From Hondaea fermentalgiana (Eukaryota; Sar; Bigyra; Thraustochytrida; Thraustochytriidae), in the NCBI GenBank assembly GCA_014084085.1, contig NPFB01000040.1, forward strand, positions 217,346-281,345: a stretch of 64,000 nucleotides of DNA. Direction: 5' to 3'. Shown piece after piece: positions 48,751 to 57,427 of this stretch. Every line of letters starts with the position of its first letter. Positions within the stretch are counted from its first letter, which is position 1. The position numbers and the translations under genes were made by a program. Below the pieces are notes generated by a model. That model was not told the origin of the DNA and ran no database searches. It saw only the letters and a program-made list of their open reading frames with translations.

Positions 48751-49614
48751 ATGGACACGCTTCGAATGGGGAAAGAATACAAGGATGACGTCCTTGATGA
48801 GTGGCGCCGACGCGACGCTCGCAAGAGGCGTGAATGGCGCGAGCTCGTCGAAAGAACACGTTTCGACGTTAAGAAGACGGCGCAAAAGTGCGCGGACTAT
48901 GTTCGCCAATTTCTGAGCGGTGAATTCGGAGAGCCTTCATACAGCGAGAAGCGAAACTTTATTTTTGCCGCATATCAAGGTGACTTTCACGCGTGCAAGC
49001 TGTACGCGCTCAAGTTTGGAGAAGTTGAAGGCGCACTCGATTGCCAGATTGAGGTAGATGGCAAGACTGCGCTTGCGTGCGCGTCAGAAAAGGGACACCA
49101 GCGAATCGTTCAGCTGCTCGTGAATCGCGGTGCGGATCCGGATGTCCGCGATCGATACGGGTGTACCGCGCTCCATTATGCCTGCGAGGCGGCCGAATTT
49201 GAATGTGTTGAGCTTCTTTTGGAGGCTCAAGCTGATGTCGATGCGCGCAATAGGTTCAATGTCCGTCCGCTCATGAAAGCAGCAGAAGCAGGGGATCCGG
49301 ACATTGTGGATTTGTTGCTCGAATTCGCGGCGACGCCAAGCCATCGCGACAAGTTAGAGAAATGGACTGCGCTGCATTACGCAGCCAAGTCGGGAGACAC
49401 CGATTGTATCCTGAGCCTGCTCAAGGCTGGATGTGAGTATTCGAAAGCTTCGAGTACCGGTCAGACGGCGCAGGACATTGCCTTGGACCTTCGTCACAAG
49501 CGCGCTGCAATCATGTTGGGTAAATGGCGAAGGCGAAAGCTTTTCCCTCAGGGAAACAAGATCTCTGCGCAGGCTCTGGATGAGCTCGAGTGGGGCTTCG
49601 GGCCCGACGACTGA
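48751..49614 (+). CDS. Ankyrin-repeat protein
   Basis: 287 residues from the ATG at 48751 (context CAACAATG); the open frame extends to a TTG at 48724. Residues 1-65 are a charged helix rich in Arg/Glu. Four or five ankyrin repeats follow (about 68-250), with clear consensus elements: GKTALACASEKGHQRIVQLL, GCTALHYACEAAEFECVELL, VRPLMKAAEAGDPDIVDLLL and WTALHYAAKSGDTDCILSLL. A short basic C-terminal helix ends the protein. Ankyrin repeats bind other proteins; partner and process cannot be told from the sequence. No membrane segment or catalytic domain is present. Confidence 0.9.
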   Translation: MDTLRMGKEYKDDVLDEWRRRDARKRREWRELVERTRFDVKKTAQKCADYVRQFLSGEFGEPSYSEKRNFIFAAYQGDFHACKLYALKFGEVEGALDCQIEVDGKTALACASEKGHQRIVQLLVNRGADPDVRDRYGCTALHYACEAAEFECVELLLEAQADVDARNRFNVRPLMKAAEAGDPDIVDLLLEFAATPSHRDKLEKWTALHYAAKSGDTDCILSLLKAGCEYSKASSTGQTAQDIALDLRHKRAAIMLGKWRRRKLFPQGNKISAQALDELEWGFGPDD

Positions 49615-50139
49615 GCGGCATTTCTCAACGCTCGAGAGTTTCGGAAAGGGGATAAACGTGGTGCGGTAATCAGCGATACACGGTTTGCGGCCGGACGACC
49701 GGTTCACAAGGGGTTGGCTTTGGTGGGTGGCGTACATTGTTGGCATGCGTTTTGCTTTAGCGAGACGACACTCCAACGTAAAAGAAGGCGGCCGTCTTGA
49801 GCTGGCCTGGCCTGGCTTGGCCTGTCCTGGCCTATCCGCCTCGAACAAAACAACCTGCACATCACTACGAGCTGCGCAAGTCGATTGGCAAAGTAGTCAT
49901 TAGAAACTCATTTGCTAATCGTAAAAAAGGAAAGGTTTATTATTATCCCTGAGTACTTGGTGAGCAATCAGATCAACCGACCGATCATTGACTTGACACC
50001 ATGAGCATTTGGCCCGGGGCTGAAGAAAGAATATCCCTTTTCACTCGATATGCTAGCTATTTTGCCTCGTAAAAAAGAGAGTAAAGGAACATAACAGGAC
50101 AGGACAGGAGAGACGGGACGTCGGCCTGCACGTCGCTGA
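49615..50139. other. Spacer between the ankyrin and NDUFV2 genes (convergent)
   Basis: 525 bp; no gene. It has an imperfect CCTGG repeat at 49801-49834, one GCGCAAGT at 49874-49881, and AT-rich sequence near 49920-49950 that may include 3'-end signals. Confidence 0.45.
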
Positions 50140-51115
50140 CTACTCGTAGTGCATGGCCTCCTTGATGCTGGCAGGGTCAACCTTCTTTTCGAGATCCTTG
50201 CGCATGAACTTCTCGATGCCCGGCCAGGACTCCTTGAGTGAGGTCTTGCCGAGAGGGCCCTCGCAGCTGAGCTGGCCGTTCATGGGAAGACTGCCCCACT
50301 TGGTCATCGGGGGCGGCTGGTCTTTGGCGCAGGCCTCGAGAAGCTCAATGGTGGTCTCCTTGGTGAGCATCTCATAAAAGTCGTCGTTGATCTGCACCAT
50401 GGGTGCGTTGATGCAAGCGCCCAGGCACTCTACCTCGAGAAGGGTGAACTTGCCGTCCTTGGTGGTCTCACCATTCTTGATGCCGAGGTGGTCCGTGATG
50501 GTCTGCTTGATCTCGCCGGCGCCGCACGCCATGCAAGGCGTCGTGCCGCAGAGCTGGATAAAGTACTTGCCAACAGGCTGGCGGTTGAACATGGTGTAAA
50601 AGGTGGCCACTTCGTAAACGCGCATCGGGTTGGCGCCCAAGATCTCTGCTACTTTGTTCATGGCGGCTACAGGGAGAAAGTTGTTGTTCTGGCGCTGCGC
50701 GAGATCGAGCAGCGGGATGCAGGCCGACTGCTTGTAGTTGGCCGGGTACTGCGAACGCGTCGTCAAGCGACAGGATGTTAGTGATTCAATCTAAGCCACA
50801 ACCTATACGCTCGCGGGAGCGATATAGAGAAGAGAAGGAAAGGAAGGGAAAGGCTCTTTGTTGAGAGTTGTAGAAAGGAAAAGAAAGAGCAACAAGGAGG
50901 ATAAACAAGGAGTAGCTTACCTTTGCGAGGATGGTGGCAACGCGCTCGTAGTTTTCTGCCGTAAAGTCAAAGTAATCGTCCTGCTTGTTGCCCTTGACAG
51001 GCGTGTGCTCGACGGTCTTGCTGTGCGCAAAGCCACGCGTGTAGGTCTTCAAGGCCGGTCCACGCGCGACGGCCGACAGCCGCGAAGCGCCGAGGCGCAT
51101 GTTCTGGCTCAACAT
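50140..51115 (-). CDS. NDUFV2: NADH dehydrogenase (ubiquinone) flavoprotein 2, 24-kDa subunit
   Basis: Two exons, 50921-51115 and 50140-50748 (minus strand), give 267 residues. The junction AAG|TAC (phase 0) restores the family sequence from [17 protein letters not shown] into [20 protein letters not shown]. Residues 1-30 ([20 protein letters not shown]) form a mitochondrial presequence. The thioredoxin-like core binds the N1a [2Fe-2S] cluster through C132, C137 (CGTTPC), C173 and C177 (CLGAC). The subunit sits in the N-module of complex I next to the FMN-binding NDUFV1, in the mitochondrial matrix arm. A conserved [19 protein letters not shown] block confirms the family. It is nuclear-encoded with a normal start context. 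Confidence 0.97.
50749..50920 (-). other. Spliceosomal intron (172 nt) in NDUFV2
   Basis: On the minus strand the donor is GTAAGC and the acceptor TTCGCAG, with CACTAAC about 30 nt before the acceptor. Phase 0. Supported by the protein match across the junction. Confidence 0.92.
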
Positions 51116-52138
51116 GGCTGGTGTGCGAGGTGAGCGTGAGACGGCGGAGGGGAGGCGGCGGGGAAGTGGCGCGCACGACCTTTCGCGAACGCTCGCTCGC
51201 TCGCTTTGCCCTCGGCGGCGCTCGTCTGCCCCGCAAGAGCAGCAGCAGCGGCAGCAGCAGCAGCAGGAGCAATGACGACTGACAGCCAGCAGCAAAGATG
51301 GCTTACAGAGGCCGCAGCAGGCCCGGTTTAGGCTCTGCACTCCTTTTCATTATGTGCGTCGTCTAAGTCTGGGCGCGGATAGACCTCTTTTTTTAGGCCG
51401 GAGCCGAAGGAGCAGAGAAGGAGATGGCTGGAACGATGTTGCAGTGCGGAGCAGAAGGATTTTTACTGCAAGTAAGGAAAAGGGGGGCTTGGCGGCTTGA
51501 TTCGGGAGCGAGGAAAAACATACATTATGGTGTCACTGAGAAAGATGATGGATGAATGAGTGGGTTGAGGGGATCCAGGGAAACAAAACAAAAACCTTTT
51601 CGCGCGAGCCTCGGAGAAGGAGTGACACAGAAGAAATAAATGAATCTCTCTTGGTGATCACGAGGCCTCCCGTCAGCCGCAAGTGGGAGAAACCTAGTAA
51701 TCACGGCTTTTTGACGTTATCTCCCTCCCCGCCTCTCTCCAAGCATCAAACATCATTCATAATAATTTTTAAAGTGTAAAATAAATAGATTTGATGGGCT
51801 GTCCGAAGTACGCGCGCTTCGAAGCAAAGTTATCATTACGCGAGGCCTTGCCCAGCGCTTATCATCTTTTTCCTTCTGCTTTGCACCCTGCCGACTCGAC
51901 TGGACTCGACTCAGGTGGCTCAGTGAATGAAATGGCGACGACAACAGAGACTGAAGCCAGAGTCTTGCGAGAAAAGAAAAGCACCAACCCCGAACGCCAA
52001 AGTTCTGCGAGCAAGAGAAAACAAAACCAAAAACAGAAACAATGTGATAAGCATACACGCGGTATCATATATTCAAGGCCGCTCGAGATATCAAGTCTTG
52101 GTCGGCCGTCTCGCGCAAGAGCGCTTCTGACAACAAAG
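51116..52138. promoter_or_regulatory. Spacer upstream of NDUFV2
   Basis: 1 kb. The part next to NDUFV2 is GC-rich with (GCA)n near 51240-51272. The remainder shows no gene I can support; the plus-strand frame at 51791-52150 has no recognisable motif. Confidence 0.4.
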
Positions 52139-52645
52139 TTATTGCGCTGATGGTGTCGCCAGATCGCTCGCGACCTGAGAGGCTACTTTCTTGGCAAGTT
52201 TTTCCGGAGTTGGCTCGGGAGGCATGATGACTGGAGTGGCGACGACGACGGGCGTGGCGGCCTTGCGAAAAGGAACGCAGCCGTCCAAAACGCCACGGGT
52301 GAAACTGCTTGCAAGAGCAGGAAGCTTCTTACCGAGCTCGCGAGCAACTTCCTTTTCGCTGCCACCGGAAATGAGGCGCTCAATCCTTGCTTGTGCCTCT
52401 GGATTGACGAGCCAGGCGTTGATACCGCCAGCAATCAGGTTGGTCAGCGTATCGTGAACCTCGGGAACTTCGAGCATGCTCACCGTGAATCGTCCTGCGC
52501 TGCGCACAAGCATGGCTTCCGCCTCGTTGGCCCACTTTTCCATTTTGTCACGGTTGATAACAGACCGCAGCCATGACACAAGAAACACGATGGTGAGCAC
52601 CGTCCCGATCACAAAGCCAAAGCCAATGTTGATTGTGATGATCAT
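52139..52645 (-). CDS. Small N-terminally anchored membrane protein, unknown
   Basis: 168 residues from the ATG at 52645; the frame opens upstream at a TTG inside a TCTTG repeat. Residues 5-27 (GFGFVIGTVLTIVFLVSWL) are one strong membrane helix at the very N-terminus. A soluble helical region of about 110 residues follows (EKWANEAEAMLVRSAGRF, VHDTLTNLIAGGINAWL), then a Pro/Val-rich linker (VVVATPVIMPPEPTP) and a short helix. It would sit in a membrane with most of the chain on one side. I do not recognise the family. It could be a small ER, mitochondrial outer-membrane or plastid-type tail protein; nothing decides between them. Confidence 0.6.
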   Translation of the reverse strand: MIITINIGFGFVIGTVLTIVFLVSWLRSVINRDKMEKWANEAEAMLVRSAGRFTVSMLEVPEVHDTLTNLIAGGINAWLVNPEAQARIERLISGGSEKEVARELGKKLPALASSFTRGVLDGCVPFRKAATPVVVATPVIMPPEPTPEKLAKKVASQVASDLATPSAQ

Positions 52646-53203
52646 ATTCTTTGTCTTGTCTTGTCTTGTCTTTCTTTCTTCACCGAGCAACGCGATCGCG
52701 CTGTCGCGTCCTTAGGAAGTGCCGCTTGCCGATCGTGGCTTTCTCCGCAGCCTCGTCTACGCCAGCGTTGGCGTCGGCGTCGGCGTCTGTGTCGCCGTCG
52801 GCACACGGAGCTCCTCCTTTTATCGTCAGCGCGGGTTCTTGAAATCTGGACAGCGTCCTCTTTCCGCGCCGGTCGATGCCGACGCAGGCAGGCGTGCAAG
52901 GCCGGCCAGCAAACGAAGGCGCTCTCTCTCGGCTGCTGTCTTCGTGCTTCCCTTTCCCCCCGCGTGCCCTCGCGCGCTCGCCGGCTCGCGTCCGAATCGG
53001 TCGCCGACTTCGGTCTTTGCCGTCGTCTATTTGCCTACTACTACCTCGTGTGTCTACGCAAGCCCTGCGTCACCTCTTTCTTACCAGCCAGGTATTTGAC
53101 GGATTGACGGTCGGGGTCTGACACACGCCTGACATCCCCGCGTCAGTCAGCTGCCGGCTGCAGCGTGTGTGACATGCGGGTCAGCTATGGCAGCTCGCGC
53201 GAT

Positions 53204-53238
53204 CATCCATCCATCCATCCATCCATCCATCCATCCAT
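53204..53238. repeat. (ATCC)n microsatellite
   Basis: About eight ATCC units, followed by ATGGATGG, which makes a short palindrome with the array's end. Confidence 0.9.
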
Positions 53239-53584
53239 GGATGGAATGATTATCGAATGATCGCCTGAAAAAGAGAACAACGCACGAACGGAGGACTCGG
53301 ACTCGCTCTGCAGGCTGTCGGCGACGACGACGACCGACCGAAACGTCCAACGTTTCGTAACGCCCCAACCGACCGCAGACACATCAACTCCCGGGTCGGG
53401 GGCTGCGGAGAACCAGCGAGGCCGGGCTGGCTGGCTTCGCGGGAAGGCAGGCCCTGACGCACACAAGCAACCGCAGCACTTGTGCGCGCGAGGGGCCTGG
53501 TCGGGGGCCGGGGCCCTCACGGCCGGGCCATCCCCCGCTCCCCGCGGCCCTCGTTCCGGTCTGCGCCGCCCCGCCCCGCCCCGC

Positions 53585-53684
53585 NNNNNNNNNNNNNNNN
53601 NNNNNNNNNNNNNNNNNNNNNNNNNNNNNNNNNNNNNNNNNNNNNNNNNNNNNNNNNNNNNNNNNNNNNNNNNNNNNNNNNNNN
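53585..53684. other. Assembly gap (100 N)
   Basis: Exactly 100 N, the usual placeholder for a scaffold gap of unknown size. The left flank is GCCCC repeats and the right flank a run of 14 C, so a G-quadruplex-forming repeat is the likely cause. Order and orientation across it depend on scaffolding. Confidence 0.97.
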
Positions 53685-53751
53685 CCCCCCCCCCCCCCTC
53701 GCGTCCTGCGCCGGATTTCTCTTTCTTCATTTTTTTTTGGAAAAGAAAGTC

Positions 53752-54902
53752 TTACTTGCCGATGATGCGACGCACGATACCACCGCCAGAGATGCCGTCA
53801 AAAAAGAAAAAGTTGTCGAGAGGAGCGTCCTTCCCGCTCATTGCCTTGAGAAGCTCTTGACCGACAATGCCGCCAACAACAGCGCATGTTGGCGACAGCT
53901 CCGTCCCAAGCTGCGCGCCCCGCACGAGCTCAAGGACAGCCTCATGATCGACCTCCGGGGGGCTGCTCTCGTTGTCGCTGGCTCCACCGGCGATTTGACT
54001 CAAGGCCTCACGCGCACGTGCCTCGTTGAACGCAGTTTCCCCTGCGGGTTCTGCTTCCAGGCGCTGCAACACCTGAAGCGCGCAGAATTGCTCGGTTACA
54101 GCAAGGCCCGCATCCCGAATAGCCTTGGCACGGCGACGCTTACGCTTCGTTTGAGCGATTTCTGCGATTGGAACAGCGAGTGCGGTCTCGAGCGGGCAGA
54201 ACGAGACCTCCCGAGGTTCGTATGCCACTTCCTTTTCGCCGTCTGCATCAACTTTATTCGTGGTTGTTTTTGCAAGGTACGTGTGTTTATCGCCAAGGTC
54301 CTGAAACATGGCAGCTGACCATCCAAAGCTCCGTGCGCTCAAGAAGCCAATTTTGAGCGTCCGACAAAGCGAATTAAGATGCACTTGCGTCTGCGTGTTA
54401 CAGTCCGCAGCGCAAACCATCGTGAAAGGCTTGAGGTCTTCGAGGGTGAGCTCGTGAGCGGCCTTTGTGAGTGCGCCAACTTTGACAAGCGGATTCAGCT
54501 CCTGCACAGCAGGTGCAGCGGCCTCGGCACGGTTAGCGCCAAGACTCTCGGATGTGAGAAAGAAGTTGCCACCAAGATCGGCCGCCTCTACGGCGCCAGC
54601 ATCTTGGATCGTCACGCTCACGCCTGCCAGAACGGTGTTTTTGCAGACCTCGGCATTCAGAGTCCGAAAGCCTACAAACAGAACGTGCGAGCTGCGCATA
54701 CGGCGCTGCGCCTCCACACCTACGCGCCAGCAATCCTCGTCGTGGTTGTTGGGTTAGTTCGTTTCCTCATCTCCCCCCGTTTCGTGGTCGCCCGCGGTGG
54801 CGTCGCCTCTTGAACGAGTCCATATCACGTACCCCAAAGGCGAATCTGCCGGTCGTACACGGCAGCCTCCTGCTCGGAGATGTCCGCATCGTCCCCGGCC
54901 AT
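53752..54902 (-). CDS. SAE1: SUMO-activating enzyme subunit 1 (AOS1/SAE1)
   Basis: Two exons, 54833-54902 and 53752-54719 (minus strand), give 345 residues; human SAE1 has 346. Exon 1 encodes the start (MAGDDADISEQEAAVYDRQ) and breaks after RLW in phase 1; exon 2 resumes GVEAQRRMRSSHVLFVGF. The YDRQIRLWG motif, GANRAEAAAPAVQELNP and the end CAVVGGIVGQELLKA with FFFFDGISG are typical of AOS1. It is the adenylation half of the SUMO E1; the catalytic Cys is on its partner UBA2, so its absence here is normal. It supplies the Arg finger in YDRQIRLWG that helps bind ATP. It acts mainly in the nucleus. The gene ends 67 bp from the assembly gap but is complete. Confidence 0.97.
54720..54832 (-). other. 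Spliceosomal intron (113 nt) in SAE1
   Basis: Donor GTACGT, branch-like CTAAC (in GAACTAACCC) and acceptor GCGTAG on the minus strand; phase 1. Splicing restores the conserved RLWG-VEAQ sequence. Confidence 0.93.
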
Positions 54903-55291
54903 GGTGTTTCTGTGCAAGGCGCACGCGCGCGCGTTGGCACGTCCAAGAGAAGCTTGTTTTGGTTTTTCTTTCCCTGCTTCGGCGGCTTGCTTGCTTTTAG
55001 ACACTCAATTATTCTTTTCAAAGAAAAAAGAAAAAGAGAGATACCAAGGCACCCAATTTTGGAGATGCCAAAGCGCTTGCAGAGCATCATTTACTGCCAG
55101 CCACCAACGTTAATCACTTGGCCAATGCAGTCTCCCAGATCCAAAAAAACCAACAACAAAACGTTCTCATCATTCCTGCTCAGAACGAGTTATAAAAGCA
55201 TCAAAGTAGTATGCCTGGTATCATTAGACCTTTGTAACCATTTTCGTGGAAAAAATCAAAAATTCGTGTAGTGTAGGCTTGTATACCAAAG
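54903..55291. promoter_or_regulatory. Spacer between the DUF4291 gene 3' end and SAE1 start
   Basis: 389 bp, fairly AT-rich. No gene or repeat of note; likely holds the SAE1 promoter. Confidence 0.4.
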
Positions 55292-56080
55292 TCACAAAGC
55301 TTGCTCGATCATGCTTCTTCTTCCCTTGGTCCTTGGGGTCGGTTCAGAAGTAGACGTAGCGATTGGGATGTCTTCAGGCTGGCGCAAAGGCGCGCATGGC
55401 ACACTGTATGTGTCCGCAACGGGTCCTGGAAGCATGGCAAGTCGCTGTAGCTGCTCTGGCGAGCAACGTGGCATGTAAGGTCGCTCCGCTGGCAAGGAAA
55501 GGCATTTGAGAGCAGCCTTGCGCGCTTCCGGGGAACGAAGCGCGTGAGCTGCGCCGACGGCATGGGCCAGTTCGGTCACATCCTCAACCCCAATGATGCT
55601 TTCGACATACTTGGCAGCAAGCGGGCCGGCGAGGCCAATTTGAATGGCTCTTTTACGAAGCATTTTGCGCGGTTCGCGACCCTTGGGTGCTGGCTCCATA
55701 ATGTCTCGCTCAGGATCCCATTGCACGCGGCCATGAGTGCCTCCACCGCCCTTTTTGCAGACGCACATGTTCAAAAGTTCAGCCAGACCTTCGTGCGAAA
55801 GCTTAATGCGAAGCACACGCTCCTGATAAGGTACCTTGGAGGCATAGCTGCTCCTGTAAAGCATCCAGGCAAAGGAAGGCTTGATCCATGTCATTCGTGT
55901 AGGCTTGAAGTCTGGTCCACCAAGCTTGCCATGTTCCACTGCCCAATCCGCAATGGAAGACATGTAAGCCTGATAGAAGTATACTCCTTGCTCGTCCCAG
56001 TCTGCATGAAAGACCTGTACGCCGTCCGTGCGGTTGGGCACTGGGGCAGATTTCGTCGAGGTCGTGGGTGTTTTCGCCAT
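55292..56080 (-). CDS. DUF4291 family protein
   Basis: 262 residues from the ATG at 56080 (MAKTPTTSTKSAP). The open frame extends upstream but begins at a TTG. Residues about 25-200 match DUF4291: VFHADWDEQGVYFYQAYMSS, MTWIKPSFAWMLYRSSYASK, QERVLRIKLSHEGL, VQWDPERD, RAIQIGLAG and VEDVTELAHAV. The family is known mostly from bacteria and fungi and has no established activity; the invariant RMTWIKPSF and QWDPERD blocks look like active-site segments. The last 60 residues are a disordered tail with a basic KGRRS motif. A GTAAG donor-like site at about 56248 and an AG near 56126 upstream suggest a 5'UTR intron, unproven. Confidence 0.88.
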   Translation of the reverse strand: MAKTPTTSTKSAPVPNRTDGVQVFHADWDEQGVYFYQAYMSSIADWAVEHGKLGGPDFKPTRMTWIKPSFAWMLYRSSYASKVPYQERVLRIKLSHEGLAELLNMCVCKKGGGGTHGRVQWDPERDIMEPAPKGREPRKMLRKRAIQIGLAGPLAAKYVESIIGVEDVTELAHAVGAAHALRSPEARKAALKCLSLPAERPYMPRCSPEQLQRLAMLPGPVADTYSVPCAPLRQPEDIPIATSTSEPTPRTKGRRSMIEQAL

Positions 56081-56401
56081 GATTATCAAAGATATCAACG
56101 GCAAGAATCCGATGCTTGTGATCTGTGGTCTGCTCAAAGCTGCGCCACAAAGAGGCGAAACGCTTTTGCGTCTCTCTCCGAGTCGTTCGATCCCCAATGT
56201 TTGGGGTCTGCAGTGGCTAGCCAAGCGCCGTGCAGCGACCGACCGCCTTACCTGCAAAGCAAGGAGACCTCAATTTGTGCTCGCATGCACGTGCACTGCA
56301 CGTTCACCGACCTGGGCAAGAACCAAAGCATAACCGGCTGTGCCGAGAACGTGCGGGCGTTGCAAGGACCGAGGACTCGCGACGGCGCGAGCATCACGGT
56401 G
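56081..56401. promoter_or_regulatory. Divergent spacer, DUF4291 gene and Ser-rich membrane protein gene
   Basis: 321 bp between opposite start codons; part is probably the 5'UTR of the DUF4291 gene. No other signal. Confidence 0.4.
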
Positions 56402-57130
56402 ATGATGACGGCCCACGGTGCGACGTCGACGAGCTCGTCGGTCGCCTCCGCGGCAGCCTTGCGCGACCGCCTCGAGGCGGCGGGCATCGACGCGGACGAG
56501 CAAGAGCACGAGGTTGACCTCGACCTGGAGGCGCTCTTGGCGCGGCAGACGCGGCCTGGGCGCGAGAGCCGACGCAAGGAAGATGGGGCATTGTTGTTGT
56601 CGTCGTCGTCGTCGTCAACATTTCCGTCACCACCAGGAAATAGTAGTAGTGCTGCGTCGTCGTCGTCGTCTTCTTCTTCGTCGCAGCCGCCGCCATCGTC
56701 AATGCCGCAGCGACAAGCGCCCAGTCTCAATGCGGCAGTGCGGCAGCTTGCGTATGCGGCGCTCTTGTGGCCCTCGGTCCAGGACCTTATAGAGCGCGAG
56801 GTCGGTTGTAGCACCTTGACAGTGAGTATTTCGGAGCTTGCTGGACTTTCGTGTGTGGTGCGAGCCGTGAACTTGTCTTTAGCTCATCATGAGGCGGGCG
56901 CAGACAAAAACGGCACCCTTGTGCTCTCTGTAATCTATTTGTTGGCAGCCTACGTCTTTCCCAGCCTATTGCTACCATGGGCGGTGGTGACTTGTATCGT
57001 TGGGGTCAAGATTGTTATGCAAGCGAAGCCAATATCAAGGCGAGATGTTTTCTTTACGCTTTTGCTCGTGATGTGGTTCGCTCTGGCACCTCCCAGGCCG
57101 CACGAGCTCCGCTGTGTATCACCTTCATGA
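56402..57130 (+). CDS. Ser-rich protein with C-terminal membrane helices, unknown
   Basis: 242 residues from the ATG at 56402; the frame is open much further left but there it is antisense to the DUF4291 gene. Residues 1-110 are acidic and then low-complexity Ser (TCG/TCC codons), probably disordered. Residues about 115-160 are amphipathic (LNAAVRQLAYAALLWPSVQ). Two or three hydrophobic helices follow: LVLSVIYLLAAYVFPSLLL, AVVTCIVGVKIVM and DVFFTLLLVMWFAL. No family recognised. The consistent N-soluble/C-membrane layout and divergent start support a real gene, but a GTGAGT donor-like site at 56821 leaves open an intron that would change the C-terminus. Confidence 0.5.
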   Translation: MMTAHGATSTSSSVASAAALRDRLEAAGIDADEQEHEVDLDLEALLARQTRPGRESRRKEDGALLLSSSSSSTFPSPPGNSSSAASSSSSSSSSQPPPSSMPQRQAPSLNAAVRQLAYAALLWPSVQDLIEREVGCSTLTVSISELAGLSCVVRAVNLSLAHHEAGADKNGTLVLSVIYLLAAYVFPSLLLPWAVVTCIVGVKIVMQAKPISRRDVFFTLLLVMWFALAPPRPHELRCVSPS

Positions 57131-57427
57131 AACTTTGACTTTCTTGTTGATGTATGTTTGACATTTTAACTTGTAAATTGTTCTCACATTGCAATACTTT
57201 TTGTTTGGAGAAGGCTTAAATGTTTCTCCGTTCGCCATCATCACGTTCACGCTTCTGGAACTTTGCAACAGCCTGCATTCTCTCTCTCTCCACCAAGACG
57301 CCATACGATTTGAGTTCAGATCATTGTGATCCGTCCTGGTATACCCGCCCGCCTTTTGAGCTGCATGATTCGAGCTTGACACGTACAACAAACATGAAAT
57401 GAAAAATCGATACATTTGAACATGGGT

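Larger units (their letters stand above)
52646..53751. other. Spacer with simple repeats and an assembly gap
   Basis: No supported gene. It contains a TCTTG repeat just upstream of the preceding gene (52648-52672), a GTCGGC-type repeat near 52765-52800, an ATCC array, and the N gap. What the gap hides is unknown. Confidence 0.5.

Noticed and set aside
56170..56215. GTTCGATCCCC, resembling a tRNA B box
   Set aside because: Flanking bases do not pair as a T-stem and the region is the upstream part of the DUF4291 gene.
55544..56400. N-terminal extension of the Ser-rich protein frame
   Set aside because: This part is antisense to the DUF4291 gene, so the start was placed at the ATG at 56402.
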